Shown here: piece by piece, positions 36,150 through 43,427 of the stretch
Numbering within the stretch: the stretch's first letter is position 1
Layout of the letters: each line of letters begins with the position of its first letter
Source of the DNA: Segetibacter sp. 3557_3
GTDB taxonomy: Bacteria > Bacteroidota > Bacteroidia > Chitinophagales > Chitinophagaceae
DNA: 64,000 bases
Assembly (NCBI RefSeq): GCF_004354985.1
Contig: NZ_SMSK01000006.1
Location: forward strand, 217,809 to 281,808
Direction: 5' to 3'
The notes under the pieces: model-generated
Told to the model about the DNA's origin: nothing
Seen by the model: only the letters and a program-made list of their open reading frames with translations
Databases searched by the model: none
Position numbers and translations under genes: made by a program

Positions 36150-36995
36150 CTACCAATTGCTCAGGCGAATACCAAAACTATATGGATACTGTTTAAGTCC
36201 CTTTTCGTGTAGGGCTGTGGTGCTGTAAGAACCAAATAACCGCACCGGGCCGAGTCCGAGTTCTCCGATATACGCCAGGCGAAATTTCTCAAGATCAAAA
36301 TCACCTTTCAACTTGTCTTTTCCTCTTTCGCCACTGATCTGTTTATTCCTGCTGCCAATCAGGTAACCTGCAGTTACACCGGCGCTGAAGCTTAGGCCAC
36401 CTTTTTTGCCGGGGCGGGTGTTTACGTTTAACATAAAGGGCACTGAAGCATAGCCAACATAAAGTTTGTTTTTAGAAAAAGCAATGCTGTCGCGGAAGAT
36501 ATAAGAAGGGTTTCTATGATAGCTGATGTTGTTCTCGTACCGGAAGTTGAACATCTCAACACCCAGACCGTACTTTAAATTCAAAACGCCTTTCGTGATG
36601 TTTAAGCGTTGCATAAACAGCCAGAAGTTGATATTACTGGTTTTGCCGGTTTTGAGTTTCAGATCATCACTGGTAAAATCGGGTTCACCTGGTCTTGTTG
36701 TTCTCAGGTAGCCATTCGCTTCTGCACTTCCATATACGGTTTCATCTCTTACATTGGCAAATCCAATATCAAGAATTCCATAGTTCGTGCTAACATTCGA
36801 AGGCTTTTTGGACTTGCGTTGTATGGTCACTGTTTTGTTCTGGTTGGTTCCGTTATCGCCGGATCCTTTTTTCTTGATTATGATCATTCCTCCAATCCTG
36901 ATGGTGTCTGATCCGGTGGTGGTAGTCGTATCTTTTTGGGCAAGGCCTGCCATGGCAACCAGTAAGGCTGCACTTAACATTGTCATCCGTGTCAT
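36150..36995 (-). CDS. Outer-membrane beta-barrel protein of an ECF sigma operon
   Basis: This is a 281-residue exported protein with a signal peptide (MLSAALLVAMAGLAQ), then a Lys/Thr-rich linker (IRIGGMIIIKKKGSGDN) and a barrel domain with strands such as INFWLFMQRLNI, LNLKYGLGVEMFNF and YVGYASVPFMLNVN. It ends in PYSFGIRLSNW with a terminal aromatic. It is the third gene after an ECF sigma factor and an anti-sigma-like protein, with 24 bases to the latter. An envelope-stress or surface-remodelling role is inference. An in-frame ATG four codons in is an alternative start. Confidence 0.75.
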   Translation of the reverse strand: MTRMTMLSAALLVAMAGLAQKDTTTTTGSDTIRIGGMIIIKKKGSGDNGTNQNKTVTIQRKSKKPSNVSTNYGILDIGFANVRDETVYGSAEANGYLRTTRPGEPDFTSDDLKLKTGKTSNINFWLFMQRLNITKGVLNLKYGLGVEMFNFRYENNISYHRNPSYIFRDSIAFSKNKLYVGYASVPFMLNVNTRPGKKGGLSFSAGVTAGYLIGSRNKQISGERGKDKLKGDFDLEKFRLAYIGELGLGPVRLFGSYSTTALHEKGLKQYPYSFGIRLSNW

Positions 36996-37019
36996 GCTGG
37001 GTAAATTTTTAGCTGATAT

Positions 37020-38108
37020 CTAATTGGTTTTTATCTCGAAGTTGGCAACCTGTACACTATTGCCATCGTCGTCTCTTTTTAGCTTTCTTTCGAAAAGATT
37101 ACTTGCTTTCTTAAGCAGTCCGCGAAGCTTGTTGCGGTTAATGCCTGCGGCACCGATGTAGAGCGTTTGTTCTTCCTCCTGCTCATCGCTTTCACGGTAA
37201 GCAGCATGTTGAACACGCAAGGTTGCATCGTTGGAAGTATTGGTGGGCGCTGATGTATAGGCAATAGCGTCGGCAGTATGGTCGGCCGGGTGCTCAGCCT
37301 GAGCAATCACAGGGCCGCGTTGGGGAAGGTTATTTGATTTAGGTTGCAGGGCCAACTCGGTGCTAGTGGCAACAGGTGTTGGTAATTGAACATTGGACGG
37401 CATCAACTGATCTTCAACGGGCTTTTTCTTTATTGATTTAGCTGCAACAACACCTTTTGAACGGGTGGTTGAAGCAACAGGATCAGTGTTCGTTGAAGGC
37501 TCATCCGGAGACCCAGATAATGGGTTGACCGTATCAGGACTCACTGTAGCGGGTTGACTTACCCGTTCTGTTACGGCAGCAATTGGAAGTGTTGTGTCAA
37601 TAGCAGATGGGGACATGGCAAACCAGAGCAGAACGGCCAGGCCGAAAACAGCTGCTGCTGAAGCTATCCTGAACCAATTCATATAAACAACCCGACGTTC
37701 TGTCGACTCTTCCCGAAGCAGTAAGGCTTTATCTTTAAACTCCAGTACATCTGGCTCCAGCCTGGTTCGACGAAGTAATGTAAAGCCCTCCTGTAAATGC
37801 GGATGTTGTAATACAAATTGCTCTACCTGCTGGCCTTCGGATGCACTTAACTCGTTATCGACATAAAGCAGGAAATAGGTTTCGTAATTGGCTGATGAGA
37901 TTCCTTCCGCATTCCTGTACAATGTGGATTTGTTCGCAAAGTCGACTGCCGGCTCTTCCAAAACGGCCTGTTGCAACAGCTCAAGCTCCGGTTGCAGGTC
38001 GGGATTGTGCAACAGAAATTTTTCAACCGCGGCACGTTCAGCTGGCTCAAGCTCATTGTCAATATAGAGCAGGAGAAAGGTTTCATATGTCTGGCGGTTG
38101 ATTTCCAC
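37020..38108 (-). CDS. Anti-sigma-factor-like membrane protein with duplicated N-terminal motif
   Basis: This 362-residue protein has two copies of a 35-40-residue helical motif: ETFLLLYIDNELEPAERAAV (residues about 8-46) and ETYFLLYVDNELSASEGQQV (about 74-112). Each resembles the DNEL-type helix pair of anti-sigma factors but lacks the His/Cys zinc ligands. One membrane helix follows at about 146-163 (IASAAAVFGLAVLLWFAM), then a long low-complexity Pro/Ser/Thr region in the periplasm. It lies directly after an ECF sigma gene, so the N-terminal helices probably bind that sigma factor. The duplication is unusual and could bind two partners. Confidence 0.75.
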   Translation of the reverse strand: MEINRQTYETFLLLYIDNELEPAERAAVEKFLLHNPDLQPELELLQQAVLEEPAVDFANKSTLYRNAEGISSANYETYFLLYVDNELSASEGQQVEQFVLQHPHLQEGFTLLRRTRLEPDVLEFKDKALLLREESTERRVVYMNWFRIASAAAVFGLAVLLWFAMSPSAIDTTLPIAAVTERVSQPATVSPDTVNPLSGSPDEPSTNTDPVASTTRSKGVVAAKSIKKKPVEDQLMPSNVQLPTPVATSTELALQPKSNNLPQRGPVIAQAEHPADHTADAIAYTSAPTNTSNDATLRVQHAAYRESDEQEEEQTLYIGAAGINRNKLRGLLKKASNLFERKLKRDDDGNSVQVANFEIKTN

Positions 38109-38163
38109 GTATTTTGATTTCTTTGTTTTAAACTGGTTTTTGTTGAGGCAATTTAAGTTGTTG

Positions 38164-38649
38164 TTACATTACATTTTCCCGGCTAACCAGGTAATTGCGA
38201 AGCGTTAAACGTGCCCTGTGCAGGTAAACTTTCACCTGGCTTTCATTTAACCCGGTAATCTTACCAATCTCTTCGTAACTATAACCTTCATAATCTTTCA
38301 GCATTACCAGGCTTCGCTGTGTTTCACCCAGCCTGCTGATTGCCTCATCAAGTATCTTTTTAGCGCTCCGGTCGGTATGTTGCTGAACCTTGTCGTCTTC
38401 CCGGAATTCTTCAGTTAGCGTTACCCTGTTATGCTTTCTGATATGATCGATCATCAGGTTGTAAGCCACCGTAAACAGGTATGATTTGCTTTTGTCGAAT
38501 TCAATTGACTCCCTGTTCCGCCACAGTTTCTCAAATGCAGTTTGAATGATATCCCTGGCATCCTCTTCCTGTTTCAAATTTTTGTATATAAAGCGGTATG
38601 CATTGTCTGCATAACAATTTACACACTCGTTGTATTGCTTCTCTGTCAT
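38164..38649 (-). CDS. ECF-type RNA polymerase sigma factor
   Basis: This is a 161-residue ECF sigma factor. Region 2 has YRFIYKNLKQEEDARDIIQTAFEKLW and SYLFTVAYNLMIDHIRKH. Region 4 has LGETQRSLVMLKDYEGYSYEEIGKITGLNESQVKVYLHRARLTL. The start gives MTEKQYNECVNCY with two Cys close together. It is the first gene of a three-gene operon with an anti-sigma-like protein and an outer-membrane protein, which suggests envelope-signal control. Confidence 0.93.
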   Translation of the reverse strand: MTEKQYNECVNCYADNAYRFIYKNLKQEEDARDIIQTAFEKLWRNRESIEFDKSKSYLFTVAYNLMIDHIRKHNRVTLTEEFREDDKVQQHTDRSAKKILDEAISRLGETQRSLVMLKDYEGYSYEEIGKITGLNESQVKVYLHRARLTLRNYLVSRENVM

Positions 38650-38734
38650 TTGAGCAGTGGTTGTAGCTTTGGTTGCCTGTAGGTGTTACGAACCATAATG
38701 TGAAAAGTTACACTGCAAAGAAAAAAAATCCTGA

Positions 38735-38941
38735 CTATTTACGGGCGGAGGTTAGCAACCTGCTTGCGATCGCCTCAATAAAGATAAAGTCGGTGGAAGA
38801 ACGGTGGTGGTAAGTTGCACCTGGTTGGTAGTAGCGCTTGAGGCTGATGTCGGTTTTGGTTTTTGCCGCATACACAAACACTAGCGTGCCGGTGACTACG
38901 AAAATCATTACCGCCAACCTGTTTATTTTTCCGAGTTCCAT
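38735..38941 (-). CDS. Small membrane protein, hypothetical
   Basis: This is a 68-residue protein with one N-terminal membrane helix (LAVMIFVVTGTLVFVYAA) and a positively charged tail containing ISLKRYYQPGATYHHRSSTDFIF. There is no recognised family and no clear ribosome-binding site. It lies 86 bases upstream of the ECF sigma gene on the same strand and might be expressed with it. Codon use looks normal, but the length leaves room for chance. Confidence 0.4.
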   Translation of the reverse strand: MELGKINRLAVMIFVVTGTLVFVYAAKTKTDISLKRYYQPGATYHHRSSTDFIFIEAIASRLLTSARK

Positions 38942-39106
38942 AACCAATGATTTATACAATTAGTACGATCCAGTCAACGAAATGTTACACTTTAACGAAC
39001 CTATTTTCCGATACAACGAACCTTCCCTGCTATAGAACGTAAAAAAGACAAATCGCTGCAACGGAACGGTATTATTTTTTTGATTGGGGCGACCGGGGAA
39101 CATTCC

Positions 39107-39114
39107 TAACTTTA
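39107..39114 (+). promoter_or_regulatory. Candidate -7 promoter box of kbl
   Basis: TAACTTTA, one mismatch from TAnnTTTG, 18 bases before the kbl ATG. A TTTG lies 24 bases upstream of it, slightly far for a -33 box. Confidence 0.35.
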
Positions 39115-39132
39115 AAACCTAAATTGGGTGAT

Positions 39133-40350
39133 ATGAATGAAAAATTTGTGAGCAGGATAGCAAACGAACTCCAGGAGATTGACAGCGCCGGTTTGTTTAA
39201 AAAAGAACGCATCATTACCAGTGAGCAGGGTGCGGTGATCGAAGTAAACGGGCAAAAGGTGCTAAACTTTTGTGCAAATAACTACCTGGGTCTATCGTCT
39301 CATCCGCGGGTGATCCAGGCCGCACACGACACAATCGATGCGCATGGATACGGTATGAGCAGTGTCAGGTTCATTTGCGGAACGCAAGACATACATAAAC
39401 AACTTGAAGAGAAACTTTCCGCTTTCCTGGGAACGGAAGATACCATTCTATACGCGGCTGCATTCGATGCCAATGGCGGCTTGTTTGAACCCCTGTTTGG
39501 TGATGAAGACGCCATCATTAGTGATGCACTTAACCATGCATCAATTATCGACGGCATACGGCTCTGCAAAGCAAAAAGGTTCAGGTACGAGCACAACGAC
39601 ATGAACGATCTTGAAGATAAGCTGGTTAGTGCCCAAACCTCGCGTAACCGGATTATCGTAACAGACGGATCGTTTAGCATGGACGGCACCATTTCGCAAC
39701 TTGATAAAATTTGCGAGCTCGCGGAAAAGTATGATGCCATTGTGATGACTGACGAAAGTCATTCAAGTGGCTTCCTTGGCAAAAACGGCCGTGGTACCCA
39801 TGAATACCGGGGAGTTGTGGGAAAGGTGGATATAATTACCGGAACCCTCGGCAAGGCACTCGGTGGAGCATCGGGTGGATTTACCAGTGGCCGGAAAGAA
39901 ATAATCCAGATGCTTCGTCAACGCAGCCGACCCTACCTTTTTAGCAATACACTGGCGCCCAGCATCGTTGGCGGGTCTATCGCCGTGTTGGATATGTTAA
40001 CCGAAACAACCGAACTCCGCGACAGGCTCGAGCACAACACCCGCTACTTCAGGTCGAGGATGACCGAAGCAGGTTTCGACATTAAGCCGGGTGACCACCC
40101 CATTGTGCCTATTATGTTGTATGAAGCTCCTATCGCACAAGAATTTGCTTCACGGCTATTGAAGGAAGGCATTTATGTTATTGGCTTCTTTTACCCCGTT
40201 GTTCCAAACGGCAAAGCACGGATCAGGGTACAACTGAGTGCAGCCCACCAGCAAGAGCACCTCGATGCTGCAATTGCGGCATTTACCCGGGTTGGCAAAC
40301 AGCTGGGCGTTTTAAAAGAAACGGGCAAGCTGGCCGAAAGCCACGGGTAA
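39133..40350 (+). CDS. kbl: Glycine C-acetyltransferase (2-amino-3-ketobutyrate CoA ligase)
   Basis: This is a 405-residue PLP enzyme of the alpha-oxoamine synthase family, which interconverts 2-amino-3-ketobutyrate plus CoA with glycine plus acetyl-CoA in threonine breakdown. It has NFCANNYLGLSSHPRV, YGMSSVRFICGTQDIHKQLE, the DESHSSGFLGKNGRGT block and the PLP-Lys in TGTLGKALGGASGGF. RFICGTQ is typical of Kbl rather than BioF or HemA. The start is the ATG three codons after a TTG that opens the frame. Threonine dehydrogenase (tdh) is not adjacent. Confidence 0.92.
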   Translation: MNEKFVSRIANELQEIDSAGLFKKERIITSEQGAVIEVNGQKVLNFCANNYLGLSSHPRVIQAAHDTIDAHGYGMSSVRFICGTQDIHKQLEEKLSAFLGTEDTILYAAAFDANGGLFEPLFGDEDAIISDALNHASIIDGIRLCKAKRFRYEHNDMNDLEDKLVSAQTSRNRIIVTDGSFSMDGTISQLDKICELAEKYDAIVMTDESHSSGFLGKNGRGTHEYRGVVGKVDIITGTLGKALGGASGGFTSGRKEIIQMLRQRSRPYLFSNTLAPSIVGGSIAVLDMLTETTELRDRLEHNTRYFRSRMTEAGFDIKPGDHPIVPIMLYEAPIAQEFASRLLKEGIYVIGFFYPVVPNGKARIRVQLSAAHQQEHLDAAIAAFTRVGKQLGVLKETGKLAESHG

Positions 40351-40424
40351 CGCTGTGCGTGATGACCCTTTTTTTAGAATTTCGTTTTCTGTGGCTGTAC
40401 ATTCAGCTGAAGGGAATTGATACG

Positions 40425-40495
40425 GTACAAGTGAGTGACAACCCGTCCGAACCGGTTCATCCGGGCGGGCAACCGGAGCTGCACCGGGATTCACT
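40425..40495 (+). repeat. Dispersed 3'-flanking repeat, copy C (composite)
   Basis: It begins GTACAAGTGAGTGACAAC and continues with CGGTTCATCCGGGCGGGCAA and a CTGCACCG segment that also occurs downstream of ispG at 45608. It lies 75 bases after kbl in the same orientation. Confidence 0.55.
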
Positions 40496-40591
40496 GCCGA
40501 TCCCAAAAATCTCTTTTGCAGTAGCCAATTGCTACTGTTAATTCCGTTTGCTTGAATGCTGTAGATGTGGCTCTTGTGCCATCATCTCATA

Positions 40592-40599
40592 TACCTTTG
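40592..40599 (+). promoter_or_regulatory. -7 promoter box of the beta-lactamase gene
   Basis: TACCTTTG, an exact TAnnTTTG match, 18 bases before the ATG. A TTG 15 bases upstream is a possible but short-spaced -33 box. Confidence 0.5.
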
Positions 40600-40617
40600 C
40601 AGCCTAAAATTCTTTTT

Positions 40618-41439
40618 ATGCTCCGTTGTTTTTCGTATTGTTTTCTGCTGATGGTTTTGGCTTTTGCGGCTTGTAGTCCAAATAATGTGGAGGTAGACGA
40701 CAGGCTGGAAAAGATTTTCGAAGCTAACGGGGTGAAAGGAACCTTCGGAATCTATGATAACGGCCAGGGCTCTTTTATCGTTCACGATCTCAGCCGGTTT
40801 AAAGACAGCGCTTATTTACCCGCCTCTACTTTCAAAATTGTGAACTCGTTAATCGGGATAGAATCCGGGAAGATCGTTGATGAAAAAATGATCATTCCCT
40901 GGGATGGAAAAACCCGCCAGATACCCGAATGGAACAAAAACCTGGATATGACAGAAGCGTTTAAAGTTTCCGCTGTGCCGTATTACCAGGAAGTAGCCCG
41001 CCGGATCGGGAAGGATACCATGCAGCGCTGGCTCGACACCCTTGGATACGGCTCACGCTATAACAAGGCTGTTATAAACACAATCGATACTTTCTGGCTG
41101 GATAACTCGGTAAAGGTTACCGCCGATGAACAGCTCGGGCTCGTTAAAAAGTTGTACTTCGACCAACTGCCTTTTCAAAAAAGAACCATGCGCATTGTTA
41201 AAGATGTTATGCAACAGGAGAAAAACGCCAACTACTCCATCAGCTACAAAACAGGTTGGGGTAAAACCGAAAACGGAAACGCGCTTGGATGGGTCATTGG
41301 GTGGATCATCGAAAATCAACATCCCTACTTTTTTGCCCTTAACGTTGAGGGACCAGCAGACACGGATATGGTAAAGGTGCGGTTGAACGTGCTAAATGGA
41401 GCGCTTGACCAACTTGGGTTTCGCAAAGGCAAAAAGTAA
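40618..41439 (+). CDS. Class D beta-lactamase homologue (OXA-type serine hydrolase)
   Basis: This is a 273-residue lipoprotein-like exported enzyme (signal ending LAFAAC). The class D landmarks are the active-site STFK at residues 70-73 in PASTFKIVNSLIGIE, S118-A-V, Y144-G-S where most enzymes have YGN, FWLDNSVKVTADEQ with the conserved Trp, and KTGWG near the C-terminus. The serine, lysine and KTG triad are complete, so it should be active on a beta-lactam or a peptidoglycan-like substrate. Whether it confers resistance cannot be read from sequence. It stands alone between kbl and the bat genes. Confidence 0.88.
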   Translation: MLRCFSYCFLLMVLAFAACSPNNVEVDDRLEKIFEANGVKGTFGIYDNGQGSFIVHDLSRFKDSAYLPASTFKIVNSLIGIESGKIVDEKMIIPWDGKTRQIPEWNKNLDMTEAFKVSAVPYYQEVARRIGKDTMQRWLDTLGYGSRYNKAVINTIDTFWLDNSVKVTADEQLGLVKKLYFDQLPFQKRTMRIVKDVMQQEKNANYSISYKTGWGKTENGNALGWVIGWIIENQHPYFFALNVEGPADTDMVKVRLNVLNGALDQLGFRKGKK

Positions 41440-41536
41440 CCTTCACCTTTGTTTTACATATCATCGGCTATTTTTATCCAAAAAACGGATGTTACCCGCA
41501 GGATTGTACAATGGGTACACACCACCTGATTTTTAA

Positions 41537-42544
41537 TTGAACATCTTGTCAAACTTCCAACATCCCGAAATACTATTTGGCCTTTTCCTGCTTGTGCCGC
41601 TATGCCTGTTATTCTTTTATGTACTCCGCTGGAAGAATAAAATGCGCAACCGTATAGGCGACGAGGACCTGGTTAAACAGCTTACCCGCAATTACTCGCC
41701 CAGGCATTTCTCGCTGAAGTTTTATGCGAGAACAGCCGCCATTTTGCTTTGCATTATCGCTGCTGCAAACCTGCGCTCGCCGCAACCTGCAAACGAAGGT
41801 TCCCGCAGAGGTATCGATCTGATGGTGGCAGTTGATGTAAGCAATAGCATGCTTGCGCAGGATGTTAAGCCCAACAGGCTTGAGCGCGCAAAACAGGTAT
41901 TGAACAAGATCATCGAAAAACTCGGGGACAACAGGTTAGGCCTGGTGGTTTTTGCAGGGCACGCTTACCTGCAAATGCCGCTTACACCCGACCTGTCGGC
42001 CGCTAAGATGTATATTTCCAATCTATCGCCTGCCCTTGTGCCCTTACAAGGTACAAAGCTGTCTGATGCCCTTCGCATATGTGATGCCTCGCTTGATACG
42101 AAAGAAAAAAAATATAAAGCAGTGCTGCTGATTTCCGATGGTGAAGATCATGATGAAAAAGCAACCGAGGTGATCAACCTGATGAAAGAAAACGGCATTG
42201 TCATTTACACCATCGGCATAGGCTCGCCTGAAGGTGCCCCCCTGTATGATCCGGGATCAAATGATTTTAAAAAAGATGTTAGCGGCAATGTGGTAATCTC
42301 TAAACTGAATGAAAAAGTATTGCAGGATATTGCAACGCAAACCGGCGGCAGTTACCAGCTTTTCAACAATGCCGACGAGGTAGCAAATAACCTTGCGTCT
42401 GCTATCAATCAAATGGAGAAAAAGCACATTGGTGGCGGTCAGCATCGCGATTACACACCTTTTTTTCAGTGGTTTCTTTTTGCAGCACTTTTTTTGCTTT
42501 TGGTAGAAATCATCATTCCTGAACGAAAAATGAAATGGATATAA
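41537..42544 (+). CDS. vWA-domain Bat-type membrane protein (BatB-like)
   Basis: This is a 335-residue protein. Two N-terminal membrane helices (EILFGLFLLVPLCLLFFYVL and ARTAAILLCIIAAANL) are followed by a von Willebrand A domain with the metal site DLMVAVDVSNSM, then TPDLSAA and LISDGEDHDEK, and one C-terminal helix. This matches the Bat (Bacteroides aerotolerance) vWA proteins. A stop codon lies directly upstream, so the start must be the TTG used here; the first ATG is inside the protein and would remove the first helix. It overlaps the batC start by 10 bases. Confidence 0.85.
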   Translation: MNILSNFQHPEILFGLFLLVPLCLLFFYVLRWKNKMRNRIGDEDLVKQLTRNYSPRHFSLKFYARTAAILLCIIAAANLRSPQPANEGSRRGIDLMVAVDVSNSMLAQDVKPNRLERAKQVLNKIIEKLGDNRLGLVVFAGHAYLQMPLTPDLSAAKMYISNLSPALVPLQGTKLSDALRICDASLDTKEKKYKAVLLISDGEDHDEKATEVINLMKENGIVIYTIGIGSPEGAPLYDPGSNDFKKDVSGNVVISKLNEKVLQDIATQTGGSYQLFNNADEVANNLASAINQMEKKHIGGGQHRDYTPFFQWFLFAALFLLLVEIIIPERKMKWI

Positions 42545-43170
42545 TGAAGGTGGCGCTTACGATAACCTGTATTTGTTATGTGTGCCTGTGCCAGGCCCAG
42601 GACGATCGGCGATATGTTGTAAAAGGGAACCAGCTGTATAAAAAGCAGGATTACGAAAACGCGGCAGCGGAGTACAAAAAAGCAATCGAAAAAAACGGCA
42701 AAAACGCCGAGGCCCAGTACAATCTTGGCAACACCCTGTATAAAAGCCGCAAGCCCGAGGAGGCGCAAAAAGCTTTTGAGGCGGCCGCGGAAACAGGCGA
42801 CAAAAACATAAAAGCCAGCTCTGCTTACAACAAAGGTGTAGTATTCAGCCGGGAGAATAAAATAGCGGAGAGCATCCAGGCCTATAAAGAGTCCTTAAGG
42901 CAAAACCCGCTCGACGAGCAGGCAAGGGAGAACCTCCAGAAGGCATTAAATGAAATGAGACAACAGCAGCCTCCGCCCCAGCCGAAGCAAGATAAGAACA
43001 AGGATAAAAAACAGGATAACCAGCCAAAAGAACAGCCAAAGAATAAGAGCAAGCTGAACCAAAAACAGGCGGAGCAAATGCTTAACGCAGTACGACAGGA
43101 AGAAAAAAAGATCCAGTCACAGCAGAAAGACAAGGTAAGGGGTAGCGGGCAGCCCGAAAAAGACTGGTAA
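42535..43170 (+). CDS. batC: TPR-repeat protein BatC-like
   Basis: This is a 211-residue exported protein. A signal peptide (VALTITCICYVCLCQAQ) is followed by TPR repeats at about 25-130 (YVVKGNQLYKKQDYENAAAEYKK, NAEAQYNLGNTLYKSRKPEEAQKAFE, AYNKGVVFSRENKIAESIQAYKE) and a basic, Gln/Lys/Pro-rich tail. Its order after the vWA gene and the overlap of stop and start match the bat operon of Bacteroidota. The precise function of Bat proteins is not settled; aerotolerance and envelope integrity have been proposed. batD and the MoxR gene are not in this window. Confidence 0.85.
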   Translation: MDIMKVALTITCICYVCLCQAQDDRRYVVKGNQLYKKQDYENAAAEYKKAIEKNGKNAEAQYNLGNTLYKSRKPEEAQKAFEAAAETGDKNIKASSAYNKGVVFSRENKIAESIQAYKESLRQNPLDEQARENLQKALNEMRQQQPPPQPKQDKNKDKKQDNQPKEQPKNKSKLNQKQAEQMLNAVRQEEKKIQSQQKDKVRGSGQPEKDW

Positions 43171-43389
43171 ACAACAAGCCCCTGCGAATGCTTTGGGGCA
43201 ATCGACAGCTAACCATAGATGAGCTTTAGCTGCGGCTATTTGTTCCTACTCCGCCGCAATACCCATACACAAAACCTCCAGCGGGGTATCCACGTCTATC
43301 CGCCTGCCTTTAAACAATTTATCCCTTCCCGGCATCCACCCCGTCTTATAGCAATCGCAATGCGTGGTTCACTACTGCTGCCAATACTT

Positions 43390-43397
43390 TAATTTTG
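43390..43397 (+). promoter_or_regulatory. -7 promoter box of ispG
   Basis: TAATTTTG, an exact TAnnTTTG match, 30 bases before the ispG ATG. No good -33 box. Confidence 0.4.
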
Positions 43398-43427
43398 CCT
43401 CAAACCGGCATTTAGCCAGATAACATT

